Below are positions 1 through 8,789 of a DNA stretch of 64,000 nucleotides, in pieces. The stretch is from Cohnella ginsengisoli (GTDB taxonomy: Bacteria; Bacillota; Bacilli; Paenibacillales; Paenibacillaceae), in assembly GCF_029525555.1 (NCBI RefSeq), contig NZ_JAPDHZ010000002.1, forward strand, positions 2,207,868 to 2,271,867. Direction: 5' to 3'. Under the pieces are notes generated by a model. The model had not been told where the DNA came from. It made no database searches and saw only the letters and a program-made list of their open reading frames with translations. Position 1 is the stretch's first letter; the number at the start of each line of letters is the position of its first letter. The translations under genes were made by a program, and so were the position numbers.

Positions 1-6
1 CTTCGC

Positions 7-1293
7 TTGAATCATCATCACGTTGCCCCGACGCCGCCGATGGGCTGGAACAGCTGGGATTGCTACGGCGCCGCCGTGACCGAAAAAGAAATTCGCGCCA
101 ATGCCGACTACATGGCCGAGCACCTGAAGGACTTCGGCTGGGAATACGTCGTCGTCGATATCCAGTGGTACGAACCCGGCGCCGTCTCTTCGCAGTACCG
201 TTCGTTCGTGCCGCTCGAGATGGACGAATATTCGCGGCTGGTGCCGGCAGTGAACCGGTTCCCGTCCGCGGCGGACGGCCAAGGCTTCAAGCCACTTGCC
301 GACTACGTCCATGGGCTGGGGCTCAAGTTCGGCATTCACATCATGCGGGGTATCCCGCGCCAGGCCGCGCATGCCGCTACGGCGATCAAAGGAACCTCCG
401 CGACCGCGCGCGACATCGCGCACCCGAATTCGATCTGCCCGTGGAACACCGACATGTACGGCGTGGACGCGTCCAAGGAAGGCGCGCAGGCCTACTACGA
501 TTCGCTGTTCGAGCTGTATGCGCAGTGGGGCGTCGACTTCGTCAAGGTGGACGATATCGCCGCATCCCGGCTGTACGATACGCATCTGCCGGAGATCGCG
601 ATGATCCGGGCGGCGATCGACCGATGCGGACGGCCGATGACGCTGAGCCTGTCGCCGGGACCTGCGCCGATCGCGCATGCCGACTTCCTGGAGGCGAACG
701 CGAACATGTGGCGGATGACCGACGACTTCTGGGATCTGTGGGATCTGTTGCTCGATATGTTCGACCGCTGCGAGCAGTGGCAGGGCCGGACGGGACCCGG
801 ACATTGGCCGGACTGCGACATGCTGCCGCTCGGGCATATCGGCATCCGTTCGGTCGACGGCGGCGGCGCAGACCGTTGGACGCGCTTCACCAAGGACGAG
901 CAGGTGACGATGATGACGCTGTGGACGCTGTTCCGCTCTCCCCTGTTCTTCGGCGGCGAACTGAACGACAACGACGACTGGACGCTGTCGCTGCTCACGA
1001 ACCGCGACGTGCTCGCGATGCATCGCGGCGGAACGGACGCCAGACTGGTGTCGCGGGACGGCGACCGCATCGTCTGGTCGTCGAACGGGCCGGACGGCGT
1101 GCGCTACGTCGCATTGTTCAACACGGGCGACGCACCGCTGCAGGTAGGCGTCGCGTTGGAAGCGCTCGGCTGGAACGATGGCGCCGACGCTGCGGCGTTC
1201 GATATGTGGGCGTCCGAGCCGCTCGGCGCGGTCGGGGAGCGGTTGGAGCTGAGGGTTGCGTCGCATGGCGCGAGATTGGTGAGGTTGAGCTAG
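7..1293 (+). CDS. GH27 alpha-galactosidase (5' end at window edge)
   Basis: Predicted alpha-galactosidase that releases terminal alpha-galactose from oligosaccharides. The N-terminus carries the GH27 signature TPPMGWNSWDCYG (about residues 9-21). The nucleophile aspartate lies in DFVKVDDI (about residues 178-185) and the acid/base aspartate in HWPDCDML (about residue 268). A small C-terminal beta-domain follows the (beta/alpha)8 barrel. At 428 aa it is a normal length for a compact GH27 enzyme. No signal peptide is visible, so it is probably cytoplasmic and acts on imported oligosaccharides. The first possible start is a TTG at base 7; the frame is open to the window edge, so the true start may lie upstream. 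A strong hairpin follows the stop. The next genes, on the opposite strand, encode arabinose-releasing enzymes, consistent with plant cell-wall glycan use. The family call is secure; the exact linkage preference is not. Confidence 0.9.
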   Translation: MNHHHVAPTPPMGWNSWDCYGAAVTEKEIRANADYMAEHLKDFGWEYVVVDIQWYEPGAVSSQYRSFVPLEMDEYSRLVPAVNRFPSAADGQGFKPLADYVHGLGLKFGIHIMRGIPRQAAHAATAIKGTSATARDIAHPNSICPWNTDMYGVDASKEGAQAYYDSLFELYAQWGVDFVKVDDIAASRLYDTHLPEIAMIRAAIDRCGRPMTLSLSPGPAPIAHADFLEANANMWRMTDDFWDLWDLLLDMFDRCEQWQGRTGPGHWPDCDMLPLGHIGIRSVDGGGADRWTRFTKDEQVTMMTLWTLFRSPLFFGGELNDNDDWTLSLLTNRDVLAMHRGGTDARLVSRDGDRIVWSSNGPDGVRYVALFNTGDAPLQVGVALEALGWNDGADAAAFDMWASEPLGAVGERLELRVASHGARLVRLS

Positions 1294-1337
1294 AACCGGC
1301 TTGCGGGCTTGCCGGACCTTTGAGTGGAGAATGAGAG

Positions 1338-1363
1338 AGTCCCGGACGCTGGCGTCCGGGACT
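1338..1363 (+). terminator. Hairpin after the alpha-galactosidase gene
   Basis: An 11-bp perfect inverted repeat (AGTCCCGGACG, 4-nt loop, CGTCCGGGACT) lies 45 bases after the alpha-galactosidase stop. The following tract is only moderately T-rich, so it is a probable but not classical intrinsic terminator. Its AGTCCCGG arm resembles the palindrome in the array near 33 kb. Confidence 0.6.
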
Positions 1364-1377
1364 CGACGTATTTCTGG

Positions 1378-1908
1378 TTAGGACTTGTCGCAGCTTGATG
1401 GCAGCGTTCAGGCTGCGTTTGTTTCTAGTCGAGACTTTCTGCGGCCGGCACGCAGCGTTCGGGTTGCGTTTGTTTCTAGTCGAGACATTCTGCGGCCGGC
1501 ACGCAGCGTTCGGGCTGCGTTTGATTCTAGTCGAGACTTTCTGCGGCCGGCACGCAGCGTTCGGGCTGCGTTTGTTTCTAGTCGAGACTTTCTGCGGCCA
1601 GCACGCAGCGTTCGGGCTGCGATTGTTTCTAGTCGAGACTTTCTGCGGCCGGCACGCAGCGTTCGGGCTGCGTTTGTTTCTAGTCGAGACTTTCTGCGGC
1701 CGGCACACAGCGTTCGGGTTGCGTTTGTTTCTAGTCGAGACTTTCTGCGGCCGGCACGCAGCGTTCGGACTGCGTTTGTTTCTAGTCGAGACTTAATGAG
1801 GCCGGCACGCAGCGTTCGGGGGCAATCCTGTTACCGGTTAGGACTTCTGTCACCCTGATCGCGGCGTTCGTACTGCGTTTGTTTCTGCCTGGTACTTTCT
1901 GTCGCCGG
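1378..1908. repeat. 51-bp tandem repeat array A (about 10 copies)
   Basis: A direct tandem array with an exact 51-bp period. The recurring motif GTCGAGACTTTCTGCGG starts at 1428 and recurs every 51 bases to 1790; degenerate copies sit at the edges (about 1382, 1841, 1892). Each unit holds the short dyads AGTC-GA-GACT and CGCAG-N8-CTGCG. The array fills the gap between two convergent genes and stops 3 bases from the stop codon of the GH51 gene. Because 51 is a multiple of three and units lack stops, several frames stay open over the whole array. I read these as artefacts, not genes. Confidence 0.93.
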
Positions 1909-1910
1909 CG

Positions 1911-4286
1911 TTATACCCCCCGCACTCTCATGACCGTCACCGAATGCTTCGGAAACTCGTACGCGAATGCCGTCCCCTCGACCGTGAGGTTCTTCGTACG
2001 CGGCGCGATCTTGATCGGCTCTTCGAACGAATTTTCGTCCGCTAGACCATAGCCGCTCAGCTCGTGCACTTCCGCGACGAGCGGACGGCCGCTCTCCATG
2101 CCCTCGAACGCAAGCTCTACGGTCTCGGCCTCGCAGCGCACGTTGACGACCTTCAAGATCGTATCGCCCGTCGCTTCCTCCAGGCTCACCGAATAATACA
2201 GCGGCTCGATGTACGGGATATGGTCCTCGGTCTCGGCGACCGCGGCCCCGTCGATGGAGGCCAGTATTTTTCGTCCCGTCACGCGAAGCGTCAGGTCGTA
2301 CTCCACGCCGTTCTGGACTTCGAACAAGCTTTGGGTGAGCACCGAACCTTTGCCGCCGACGACGGAATGGATTATGGAATCCTGGTTCTGCCAGCTGCCG
2401 ATGTCCCACTGCAGATGCTGCCGCTCGTCGGTCCATCCGAAGTAAACGGCGAATCCCCATTGACCGCCGCCGGTTTTCTTGGCTTTGAGCGACAACGTAT
2501 AGTCGTCCCAATCGGTAGCGCCCAGCATGGCGATATCCTTGTCTCCAGCTCCCGTTCGGTCAAGTGCCCTATCCGGATAAGAGAGGGTCTCGCCCGTCGC
2601 ATGATTGATCAACCGGATCGAGGAATACTCGACCGCGTTCGCATTCGCGCCGACTCCGAATCCGCCGCGGATGGGCGTCACTTCTCGAGAAGGCTCGGAC
2701 GCCTTCATGCCGGCAGCCTCGATCGGAAGCAAGCAGTCGCCTTGGTGGCGCATGAACAGCTGCTGAACGTAATAATTGGCGGTTCCGAATACCTCGTGAT
2801 TGTTGAACCAGATCATATCCGGCTTCCAATTCACGTAATCGACGTTGCAGAGCAGCGGCGCATAACACGCCAGGCCGACCGCATGCGCATTCCGCTCGAG
2901 TCCCGTCATGAAGGCGGCCTCGGCCAGCGCATTGTAATAGGCGTTGCCCCATGAAGCGTATTCGCCGAGAAATACCTTGGGGTCATCCGCCTTGAAGCGG
3001 TCATAGCGGCCGACGTTGGCCAGGAACCACTCCGGCGACTGGTAATAGTGCTCGTCCACCAGGTCCGATTCGTTCTCCCTGGCCGAGCGCCAGCCGCGTT
3101 CGTACTCGCCGCCCGCGGCGAAGGGACCGCTGGAGTTAATGATTTTCATCTCCGGATACTTGTCCTTGATCGCCCGATGGAAGTACGCATACCGTTCGAA
3201 AAACGGCGCGCCCACCTCTTCGTTCCCGATGCCGATGTATTCGAGATTAAAAGACTCCGGATGGCCCAGCTTCGCGCGGATGCTTCCCCATTCGGTCGAC
3301 TCGTCGCCGTTCGCGAACTCGATCAGGTCGAGCGCGTCGTCGATCCACAGGCCCAGCTCCTCGATCGGCACGATTCGCTTGTGATGCGGGTCGTAGCCGG
3401 CCGGCAGGATCGGAATCGGTCTGGCCCCGATATCTTCGCAAAATTGAAAGTATTCATAATAACCGAGCCCCAGCGTCTGATGATACCGCCAGTTGTTGCG
3501 CCTAGGGGGACGCTGCGCGATATCGCCGATCGTGTTTTTCCAACGATACATCGAATCCCGGTCTTCCGCGCTCAGCGAACCGTCATGCACCAGGCAGCCT
3601 CCCGGAAAACGCATGAACTTCGGCTTCAGGTCGGCCAGCAGCTGCGCGATGTCCGCACGAAGTCCGTTCGGCCGGTCGCGGAACGTTTTCTCCGGGAAAA
3701 GAGACACCATATCCAGATACAGCTTCCCCGTGCCTCGGGTCACGAGCGTCAACCGGCCGCTGAAGTCGGTCGCGCTCGCAGTCAGCACGGCCTCGTACCG
3801 CATCCATTCGGCGGACTCGACCTGGATGACGGCTTCCGCATGAACTACGCCGTCTTCGCTCTCGATCGCGATGCGCACGGGCTCCGCAAAGGAGGCGTCC
3901 CGCCTCGCGTAGACGGAAAACCGATACGACTCGCCGGCCCGGACGGGAATGCCGGTATTGAAGCCCAGGTTGGCGATGCCGACGCCGTCCCCTGCCTCGA
4001 TGATGTCGATGACCGCGTAATGCGTGTTGCGTTCATTGAGCGGATGCGCATGATCGACCGCGATCGTCGCCTTGCCGGCCCCGCGTTCGATCTTCGCCCA
4101 ACCGGACAGCGCATGATAGTCCGGATGATCGATCGGATCGAATTCGAAGGAACGATTGCGGACGAGCTCGGCGTACAGCCCGCCGTCCGCGGCGTGATTG
4201 AGATCTTCGAAAAAGATGCCGAACAGATCGCCCAGCGGCGTTCCTCTTTGTTGCGTATTGATCGTCAATTTGCCGGAAGGGGTCAT
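1911..4286 (-). CDS. GH51 alpha-L-arabinofuranosidase
   Basis: Releases alpha-L-arabinofuranosyl side chains from arabinan or arabinoxylan fragments. The GH51 core shows the acid/base glutamate in IGIGNEEVG and the nucleophile glutamate in FLGEYASWGN. Before the barrel is a CBM4/9-like beta-sandwich (about residues 70-210), and a concanavalin-like insert follows the barrel (about residues 590-700), making 791 aa, longer than minimal GH51 enzymes. The start is ATG at 4286 because AAAGGAG lies just upstream; an in-frame extension to 4340 would overlap the previous gene. No signal peptide is seen. It is the second gene of an operon, starting 20 bases after the GH43-like gene. The stop abuts repeat array A. 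Confidence 0.9.
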   Translation of the reverse strand: MTPSGKLTINTQQRGTPLGDLFGIFFEDLNHAADGGLYAELVRNRSFEFDPIDHPDYHALSGWAKIERGAGKATIAVDHAHPLNERNTHYAVIDIIEAGDGVGIANLGFNTGIPVRAGESYRFSVYARRDASFAEPVRIAIESEDGVVHAEAVIQVESAEWMRYEAVLTASATDFSGRLTLVTRGTGKLYLDMVSLFPEKTFRDRPNGLRADIAQLLADLKPKFMRFPGGCLVHDGSLSAEDRDSMYRWKNTIGDIAQRPPRRNNWRYHQTLGLGYYEYFQFCEDIGARPIPILPAGYDPHHKRIVPIEELGLWIDDALDLIEFANGDESTEWGSIRAKLGHPESFNLEYIGIGNEEVGAPFFERYAYFHRAIKDKYPEMKIINSSGPFAAGGEYERGWRSARENESDLVDEHYYQSPEWFLANVGRYDRFKADDPKVFLGEYASWGNAYYNALAEAAFMTGLERNAHAVGLACYAPLLCNVDYVNWKPDMIWFNNHEVFGTANYYVQQLFMRHQGDCLLPIEAAGMKASEPSREVTPIRGGFGVGANANAVEYSSIRLINHATGETLSYPDRALDRTGAGDKDIAMLGATDWDDYTLSLKAKKTGGGQWGFAVYFGWTDERQHLQWDIGSWQNQDSIIHSVVGGKGSVLTQSLFEVQNGVEYDLTLRVTGRKILASIDGAAVAETEDHIPYIEPLYYSVSLEEATGDTILKVVNVRCEAETVELAFEGMESGRPLVAEVHELSGYGLADENSFEEPIKIAPRTKNLTVEGTAFAYEFPKHSVTVMRVRGV

Positions 4287-4306
4287 TTGCGATTCGCTCC
4301 TTTGCG

Positions 4307-5239
4307 TCATTCGCCGAACGCGGCCAGCAGGCGGGCGCATTCGGCTGCGCGAAGGGGGAGAACGCCGCCATGGCGCTTCTTCGTTTTTCCAAGATGATAT
4401 TCGCCTTCAGGCACCGCCCTGAATTCGCCGCTATCCAAATCGGAAGTAAGCAGCGGGAGATACCCTTTGCCCTCTGCGAAACGATCCACGATCAGGCACC
4501 ATTCCTCGCGATCGTTGAATTTGTAGATTTGCGGTCCTTCTACGCCTAACATCGCTTCGAGGACGGGCGCGCGCACATCGGAAAAAGCATCGCTCGCCAG
4601 CGAGTCGCCTCTCTCGAGCCGGATGTTCTTCGTGGTCTCGTCCTTCGAGAAACGGTAATAGCGGCCTTCATGCGCGATGATCGTCGTGTCGATAATATGG
4701 TTGTCCCGTTCGATATATTTCTCGGCTGCCGTAAAGGTTCGAAAGTCTTTCGTTCGGGCGCTGTATATTTTCTGCTTGCGCTCCCGTTCGTGCGGTTCCT
4801 GCGTCGCGGAAGCCCAGAACACCAGGAAATCGTCCGCGGCCTCGTCATAGATCGCCTCCGGCGCCCAGACGCAGCCGGCCTCCGGCACGCCGACCGTCAC
4901 CGCCCGCGGAGAAGACCAATTGACGAGATCGGCCGATTCCCATACGATGATCTCGCGGCTGCCCTGATTCACCGCGGCCTCCCAGCCTTTGCCGCTCGCG
5001 ATGCGAAGATCCGTCGCGATCAGATAAAACTTGTCCGCCTTCGGCGAACGAACGAGAAACGGATCCCGCACGCCCTTCTCCCCCAGCTCGGAACGCAGCA
5101 CGGGCAAGCCTTTATTTAGATCTTTCCAATGCAAGCCGTCCTCGCTGTAGGAGAAATAAACCTGTTCCCCGTCCGGCTGCTCGCCTATAAAATGGACCAA
5201 AAGGTATCCGGCATTTTCATTATCATGTTTAAAGGTCAA
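4307..5239 (-). CDS. GH43-like glycosidase
   Basis: A five-bladed beta-propeller glycosidase of the GH43 type, about 310 aa, probably acting on arabinose- or xylose-containing oligosaccharides. Recognisable parts are the opening strand YLLVHFIGEQPDGEQVYFS, the aspartate motif KGVRDPFLVRS, and the glutamate motif in VEGPQIYKFNDREEW. The likely start is the TTG at 5239, preceded by GGGAGAGG at good spacing and directly followed by the first propeller strand; longer in-frame extensions to 5488 run through the hairpin downstream of the DinB-like gene and look non-coding. No signal peptide is seen, so it is likely cytoplasmic. It is the first gene of a two-gene operon with GH51. Substrate is inferred from this pairing. 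Confidence 0.8.
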   Translation of the reverse strand: MTFKHDNENAGYLLVHFIGEQPDGEQVYFSYSEDGLHWKDLNKGLPVLRSELGEKGVRDPFLVRSPKADKFYLIATDLRIASGKGWEAAVNQGSREIIVWESADLVNWSSPRAVTVGVPEAGCVWAPEAIYDEAADDFLVFWASATQEPHERERKQKIYSARTKDFRTFTAAEKYIERDNHIIDTTIIAHEGRYYRFSKDETTKNIRLERGDSLASDAFSDVRAPVLEAMLGVEGPQIYKFNDREEWCLIVDRFAEGKGYLPLLTSDLDSGEFRAVPEGEYHLGKTKKRHGGVLPLRAAECARLLAAFGE

Positions 5240-5391
5240 TATGAGCCTCTCCCTTCCCGCAGATCCGCCAAGCCTGTTTATACCTAGAATCTCATCTTTA
5301 ATTCGCGCCGTAAATGATCGATGATCGAGAAAAACCTGACCGATAATGCGAAAATAAAGGCCGTTAAAGTCCATGCTGCAAAAACAGGAAA

Positions 5392-5425
5392 CAGCCCAGG
5401 TCGTCCGATCGGACGGCTTGGGCTG
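5392..5425 (-). terminator. Terminator of the DinB-like gene
   Basis: A near-perfect inverted repeat (arms CAGCCCA and TGGGCTG around the palindrome CGTCCGATCGGACG), followed on the minus strand by TTTCCTGTTTTT. It lies just after the stop of the DinB-like gene and separates it from the GH43-GH51 operon. No clear promoter was recognised between here and 5239. Confidence 0.75.
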
Positions 5426-5441
5426 CCGTAGATGTTTCTCT

Positions 5442-5930
5442 TTATTGCTCGTCGGCGCTGGGGCCATAAATGCCGGGAATCGGCACATCGAGCAGCCTTA
5501 GATAGACTGTCAGCTGCCCGCGATGATGATAGCAGTGATTAAGAAGCGTCGAACGGACCTGCTCGTATCGCGAGGTCGAGGCGATCGACGTGCCTTCGAG
5601 CGTCCAGTTGAAGGTCTGCCGGAGATCAGCGTCGCTCCACTCGCGGATCTGGCTTGCCGCCGCTGCCGTGGAACGTTCCAGCAACGCCATGATTTCCGAT
5701 ACGGATTCGGCTTCGGGCAGCGGAACAGTCGGCACTTCGTGGGACGATGAAGCCAGCATCGAAGCCACAACTTCGGGCATGCCGGCCAAATGCAGGGCAA
5801 GCTGTCCCAGCGACATGGACTTGGCATGCGGTCTCCACGCCAGACTCGCTTCCGGTATGATCTCGACGATACGGCGCGTAGACGCCGCCTCCCGGTGCAG
5901 TTCTTCCTCCAACAGCTGGATCAAGCTCAT
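5442..5930 (-). CDS. DinB family protein
   Basis: A 162-aa four-helix-bundle protein of the DinB/YfiT-like superfamily, which often binds a divalent metal through a histidine triad. Candidate ligands are visible in LALHLAGM (about residue 47) and HCYHHRGQL (about residues 132-136). Some family members are bacillithiol-dependent transferases; others are unassigned, so no reaction is claimed. The ATG at 5930 has a strong site (AAGGAGGGGG) at proper spacing. It is monocistronic and ends at its own hairpin. The sequence contains nothing to predict its induction. Confidence 0.85.
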   Translation of the reverse strand: MSLIQLLEEELHREAASTRRIVEIIPEASLAWRPHAKSMSLGQLALHLAGMPEVVASMLASSSHEVPTVPLPEAESVSEIMALLERSTAAAASQIREWSDADLRQTFNWTLEGTSIASTSRYEQVRSTLLNHCYHHRGQLTVYLRLLDVPIPGIYGPSADEQ

Positions 5931-6020
5931 GATTGGCCCCCCTCCTTGTCATAGCCCGATTATAAGTCAAAGCCCGACAAGACATTTCTTACCGATTGCT
6001 CGATTTGAAATAACGTTCTT

Positions 6021-7241
6021 TCACTTAAATATGTCGATCTCTCCGCGATGATCGAAATCTTGATCGAGGCTAATATCGTAGTTATACGTCCAGCGACCAT
6101 TGGCATGTTCCAAATAAATTAAAGCTTCATATACGTCATCGCCTTCCGCAACATCCTCTGTAGCATCGCTCCAACTAAGCGTTCCCTGGACGATAGCCTG
6201 TTTTTTCCCAAGGAAGACAACTCGTTCATCAGTCAATTTGAATCTATTATCGCTATAGGAAAAAAACTCCTTCAGATTTTCTGCCCATGTTTCTTTTGTC
6301 AGGCTAAAGTCATACCAATCTTTAATAAATGATGGGGCGGTGTATTCAAGCGTTCGTTCGAAATCCTCCGCGTTGTAGGCGGCATAGTAGGTGTTCAAAT
6401 CCGACAATACGGCATTCTGTTCACTAAAATCGTTCTCCATAATGACTGCAGCTTTTTGGTCGATGTCCACCGGAAGTTCCATCCTATTGTAAAGCCAACC
6501 TTCGTGCGCAATCTTCCATTGTCCATGTTCGAAGCGTAAGTTGTAGCCATATATATCTTCACGGTTCAATTCTTCCGTATGCTTGACATACGTTACTTGG
6601 AGCGTTGCTTCGCCGCTGGAAGTATATTTGATTCGATCGACGGTCACTTTATAATCTAGGACCGGGACTTCGCTAGTTTCTTGGTTAGCATCATAATCGT
6701 AGTCGAGATTTGAATAACTTCGCACAGGATGATCAAGCGTCAGTAAATTAGGATTAAATGTTTCATAATACTTTGTAACAAGTTCCTTAATAGCAGCCTC
6801 CTGACCGTAACCATATGACTTTAAACTCACGGTGAGCTTCGGTTGATCAAAATATACCGAATACTTCGTGATGTTCCCAAATTGGCGTAGGGGAATAAAA
6901 ACTTGTCCGTTAATGACAGGGATGGCACGGTCTAAACCATAACTGGTATCGTCATACTCAATCAAATCCTCGCCTGCCCAGAAAGCGATTTCTGCTCCGT
7001 TAATGATTCCCGAGATTTTCCGGGTATCCGGATCATAATGAACCCCATAGCCCATAGCCTCAAAAAATTTGCGATATGGAACATACATGATGCCTGACTT
7101 CACGATTGGGTTGACCCCGGCGATGTGTTTATTATTAACATACAATTGAATCGGCTTGTTTGTAGAAGCGGCTTCCGCTACAGGCGAAATAATTAGAAGT
7201 AAGCAAATGAAAAGCAACGAGCAGATAAGCTTCTTGACCAT
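6021..7241 (-). CDS. Secreted stalk-domain protein with NTF2-like repeats
   Basis: A secreted protein of 406 aa. A signal peptide (about residues 1-24, hydrophobic core SLLFICLLLIISPVAEA) is followed by a copper-amine-oxidase-N-terminal-like stalk domain (about 28-135; pattern YVNNKHI, YVPYRKFFEAMG, GQVFIPLRQF). Two NTF2-like alpha+beta units follow (about 140-255 and 275-400), each with a tyrosine-rich helix and a final GQWKI/GRWTY strand. Stalk domains are common in Paenibacillaceae surface proteins, and no enzymatic role is implied. The gene is visibly more AT-rich than its neighbours, which may indicate a different origin. The ATG at 7241 has only a weak AGGA site. Function unknown. Confidence 0.8.
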   Translation of the reverse strand: MVKKLICSLLFICLLLIISPVAEAASTNKPIQLYVNNKHIAGVNPIVKSGIMYVPYRKFFEAMGYGVHYDPDTRKISGIINGAEIAFWAGEDLIEYDDTSYGLDRAIPVINGQVFIPLRQFGNITKYSVYFDQPKLTVSLKSYGYGQEAAIKELVTKYYETFNPNLLTLDHPVRSYSNLDYDYDANQETSEVPVLDYKVTVDRIKYTSSGEATLQVTYVKHTEELNREDIYGYNLRFEHGQWKIAHEGWLYNRMELPVDIDQKAAVIMENDFSEQNAVLSDLNTYYAAYNAEDFERTLEYTAPSFIKDWYDFSLTKETWAENLKEFFSYSDNRFKLTDERVVFLGKKQAIVQGTLSWSDATEDVAEGDDVYEALIYLEHANGRWTYNYDISLDQDFDHRGEIDIFK

Positions 7242-7430
7242 GTGACACGTCCTAAATTAGATTTTTCGATTGGTAAGTATAAGTTCAAGTCCGACTACTA
7301 TCCTTATCGTTAAAAATGATGTATAGCCTCAACTTTGACTCCTTCAACCGTTTCATCTCCCCCCAATCAACCTAGTTTGGTATATTTTACAACAACTCTC
7401 ATGCCATGGATTAATTTAATTGCAAAATGA

Positions 7431-7464
7431 AAAAACGAGGAACGGCCGCTTGCCGTCCCTCGTT
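7431..7464 (-). terminator. Terminator of the cupin gene
   Basis: Read on the minus strand, a hairpin AACGAGG...CCTCGTT with internal CGGC/GCCG pairing is followed by TTTTTT. It lies 22 bases after the cupin stop and is a classical intrinsic terminator. Confidence 0.8.
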
Positions 7465-7486
7465 CCCGCAGGCGTAGCGATACGCC

Positions 7487-7882
7487 TTAACCCCCGTACT
7501 GCTCGTCGTTCACATGCTCCAGCCATTCGACCGCTTTGCCGTCCAGCCGCTCCTGAATGGCGATATGCGTCATCGCCGTCGTCGGCGAAGCGCCATGCCA
7601 GTGCTTCTCGCCCGGCGGAAACCAGACGACGTCGCCGGGACGGATCTCCTCGATCCCGCCTCCCCAGCGCTGCACGCGCCCGCTGCCCGACGTTACGATC
7701 AGCGTCTGCCCCAGCGGATGCGTATGCCACGCCGTCCGCGCGCCCGGCTCGAACGTCACGCTGGCGCCGGCTCCCCGGCCGGGATCAGCCGCTTCGAACA
7801 GCGGATCGATGCGCACCGTGCCTGTAAAATAATCGGAAGGCCCTTTGCCGGAAGGCTGCGACCCTGCTCTCCTGATTTCCAT
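7487..7882 (-). CDS. Cupin domain protein
   Basis: A single-domain cupin of 131 aa. Cupin motif 1 is [14 protein letters not shown], with two histidines and a glutamine, and motif 2 is [16 protein letters not shown], with the last metal-binding histidine. The opening [16 protein letters not shown] resembles the cupin subgroup annotated near hydroxynitrile-lyase-like and carboxymuconolactone-decarboxylase proteins. No substrate is claimed. The start is ATG at 7882, with GGAGGA 9 bases upstream; an upstream in-frame start would lengthen it by 18 residues without support. It is divergent from a TetR-type gene with a palindrome between them, so the TetR protein probably controls it. Confidence 0.85.
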   Translation of the reverse strand: MEIRRAGSQPSGKGPSDYFTGTVRIDPLFEAADPGRGAGASVTFEPGARTAWHTHPLGQTLIVTSGSGRVQRWGGGIEEIRPGDVVWFPPGEKHWHGASPTTAMTHIAIQERLDGKAVEWLEHVNDEQYGG

Positions 7883-8008
7883 GCGTTCCATTCCTCCAAT
7901 CGTATTGTATTCTTTCCCATAACCTAATCGAAACATTTCGAATAGTCAACTCATGTCTATTATTATATAATCGAATGCATCGGTTTCAATGGTCAATCCG
8001 CCGGGATC

Positions 8009-8024
8009 TGTTCATTGATGAACA
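8009..8024. promoter_or_regulatory. Candidate TetR operator palindrome
   Basis: TGTTCAT-TG-ATGAACA, a perfect 7-bp inverted repeat with a 2-bp centre, lies in the intergenic region of the divergent cupin and TetR-type genes, 46 bases before the regulator's start codon. Position and symmetry fit a TetR-family autoregulatory operator; binding is inferred. Confidence 0.5.
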
Positions 8025-8070
8025 CATCGGCGAAAAGCGTTAAGTATGTCGGAAAGCCAGGTGAACGAGG

Positions 8071-8620
8071 ATGGTTAAAGTAGACCGGAGAATCGCGAAG
8101 ACGCAGGAGGCTTTGAAAAAAGCCGTCATCGAGCTGATGACCGAAAAAAAATTTCGACGACATCACCATTCAGGAGATCGCGGACCGGGCCGACGTGAAT
8201 CGCGGCACCATCTATTTGCATTATCAGGACAAATTCGACTTGCTGGATCGACTCATCGAATCGCATTTGAACGAAATGGGCGAAATGGACGAATGGGCAT
8301 GCGAACTGGAGTGGAAGGATGCGCTCGTCCCTTATTTTGAATACTTCGAGAAAAATTATTTGTTCTTCTCGACTATGCTGGCCAGCAAGGGCGCCCCGTC
8401 GTCGTTCCGAACCCGGCTGCTCACTTCTTTTATGAATGGCTTCAAGTACGAGATCGACCGGGACAGCGGCAAAAATGCGGACCTGACGGACGACGTCATG
8501 CTGCAATATGCCGGGACCGCCTATGTCGGCATCATCGAATGGTGGATCAAAAACGGGATGCCCCACCCGCCGAAAGTGATGGCCGAGCAAGTCGGAACGT
8601 TGCTGGGGAGAAGTCTCTAA
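8071..8620 (+). CDS. TetR/AcrR family regulator (one-base frameshift)
   Basis: A one-component transcriptional repressor. Residues 1-60 form the TetR helix-turn-helix (RIAKTQEALKKAVIELM, then after correction DDITIQEIADRADVNRGTIYLHY), followed by an all-helical ligand-binding domain ending TLLGRSL. As given, the frame breaks inside an eight-A run (8143-8150) right after MTEK. Removing one A restores a continuous 182-aa protein of normal family length, so I treat the break as a probable sequence error rather than decay. The C-terminal domain resembles the TetR_C_7/YfiR-like group. It is divergent from the cupin gene and probably regulates it and itself through the palindrome at 8009. Confidence 0.85.
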
Positions 8621-8663
8621 TCGATCGGCGTTCGCATGATGCGGCGCTATTCCGACGGCAAAA

Positions 8664-8697
8664 AGCCGGTACGCGTTTAGACGCGCGCCGGCTGTTT
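8664..8697 (+). terminator. Terminator after the TetR-type gene
   Basis: Hairpin AGCCGG-tac-GCGT-ttag-ACGC-gcg-CCGGCT followed by GTTTTG. It lies 43 bases after the TetR-type stop and upstream of the convergent DUF4832 gene end. Confidence 0.7.
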
Positions 8698-8789
8698 TGA
8701 TTGCGGACATACGATCCGATTGTTGCGATCTTCCTGCAGTTATCACACTCCGCGGACTCCAGTGCCGTTATTACCTCCCTAACATACTG

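Noticed and set aside
1118..1858. Long overlapping open frames on both strands across array A with 17-residue repeats
   Set aside because: The 51-bp unit is a multiple of three without stops, so several frames stay open at once. No ribosome site, no start context and no family match.
2064..4397. Long plus-strand frames opposite the GH51 gene
   Set aside because: Antisense shadows in GC-rich coding DNA; no domain features and no ribosome site.
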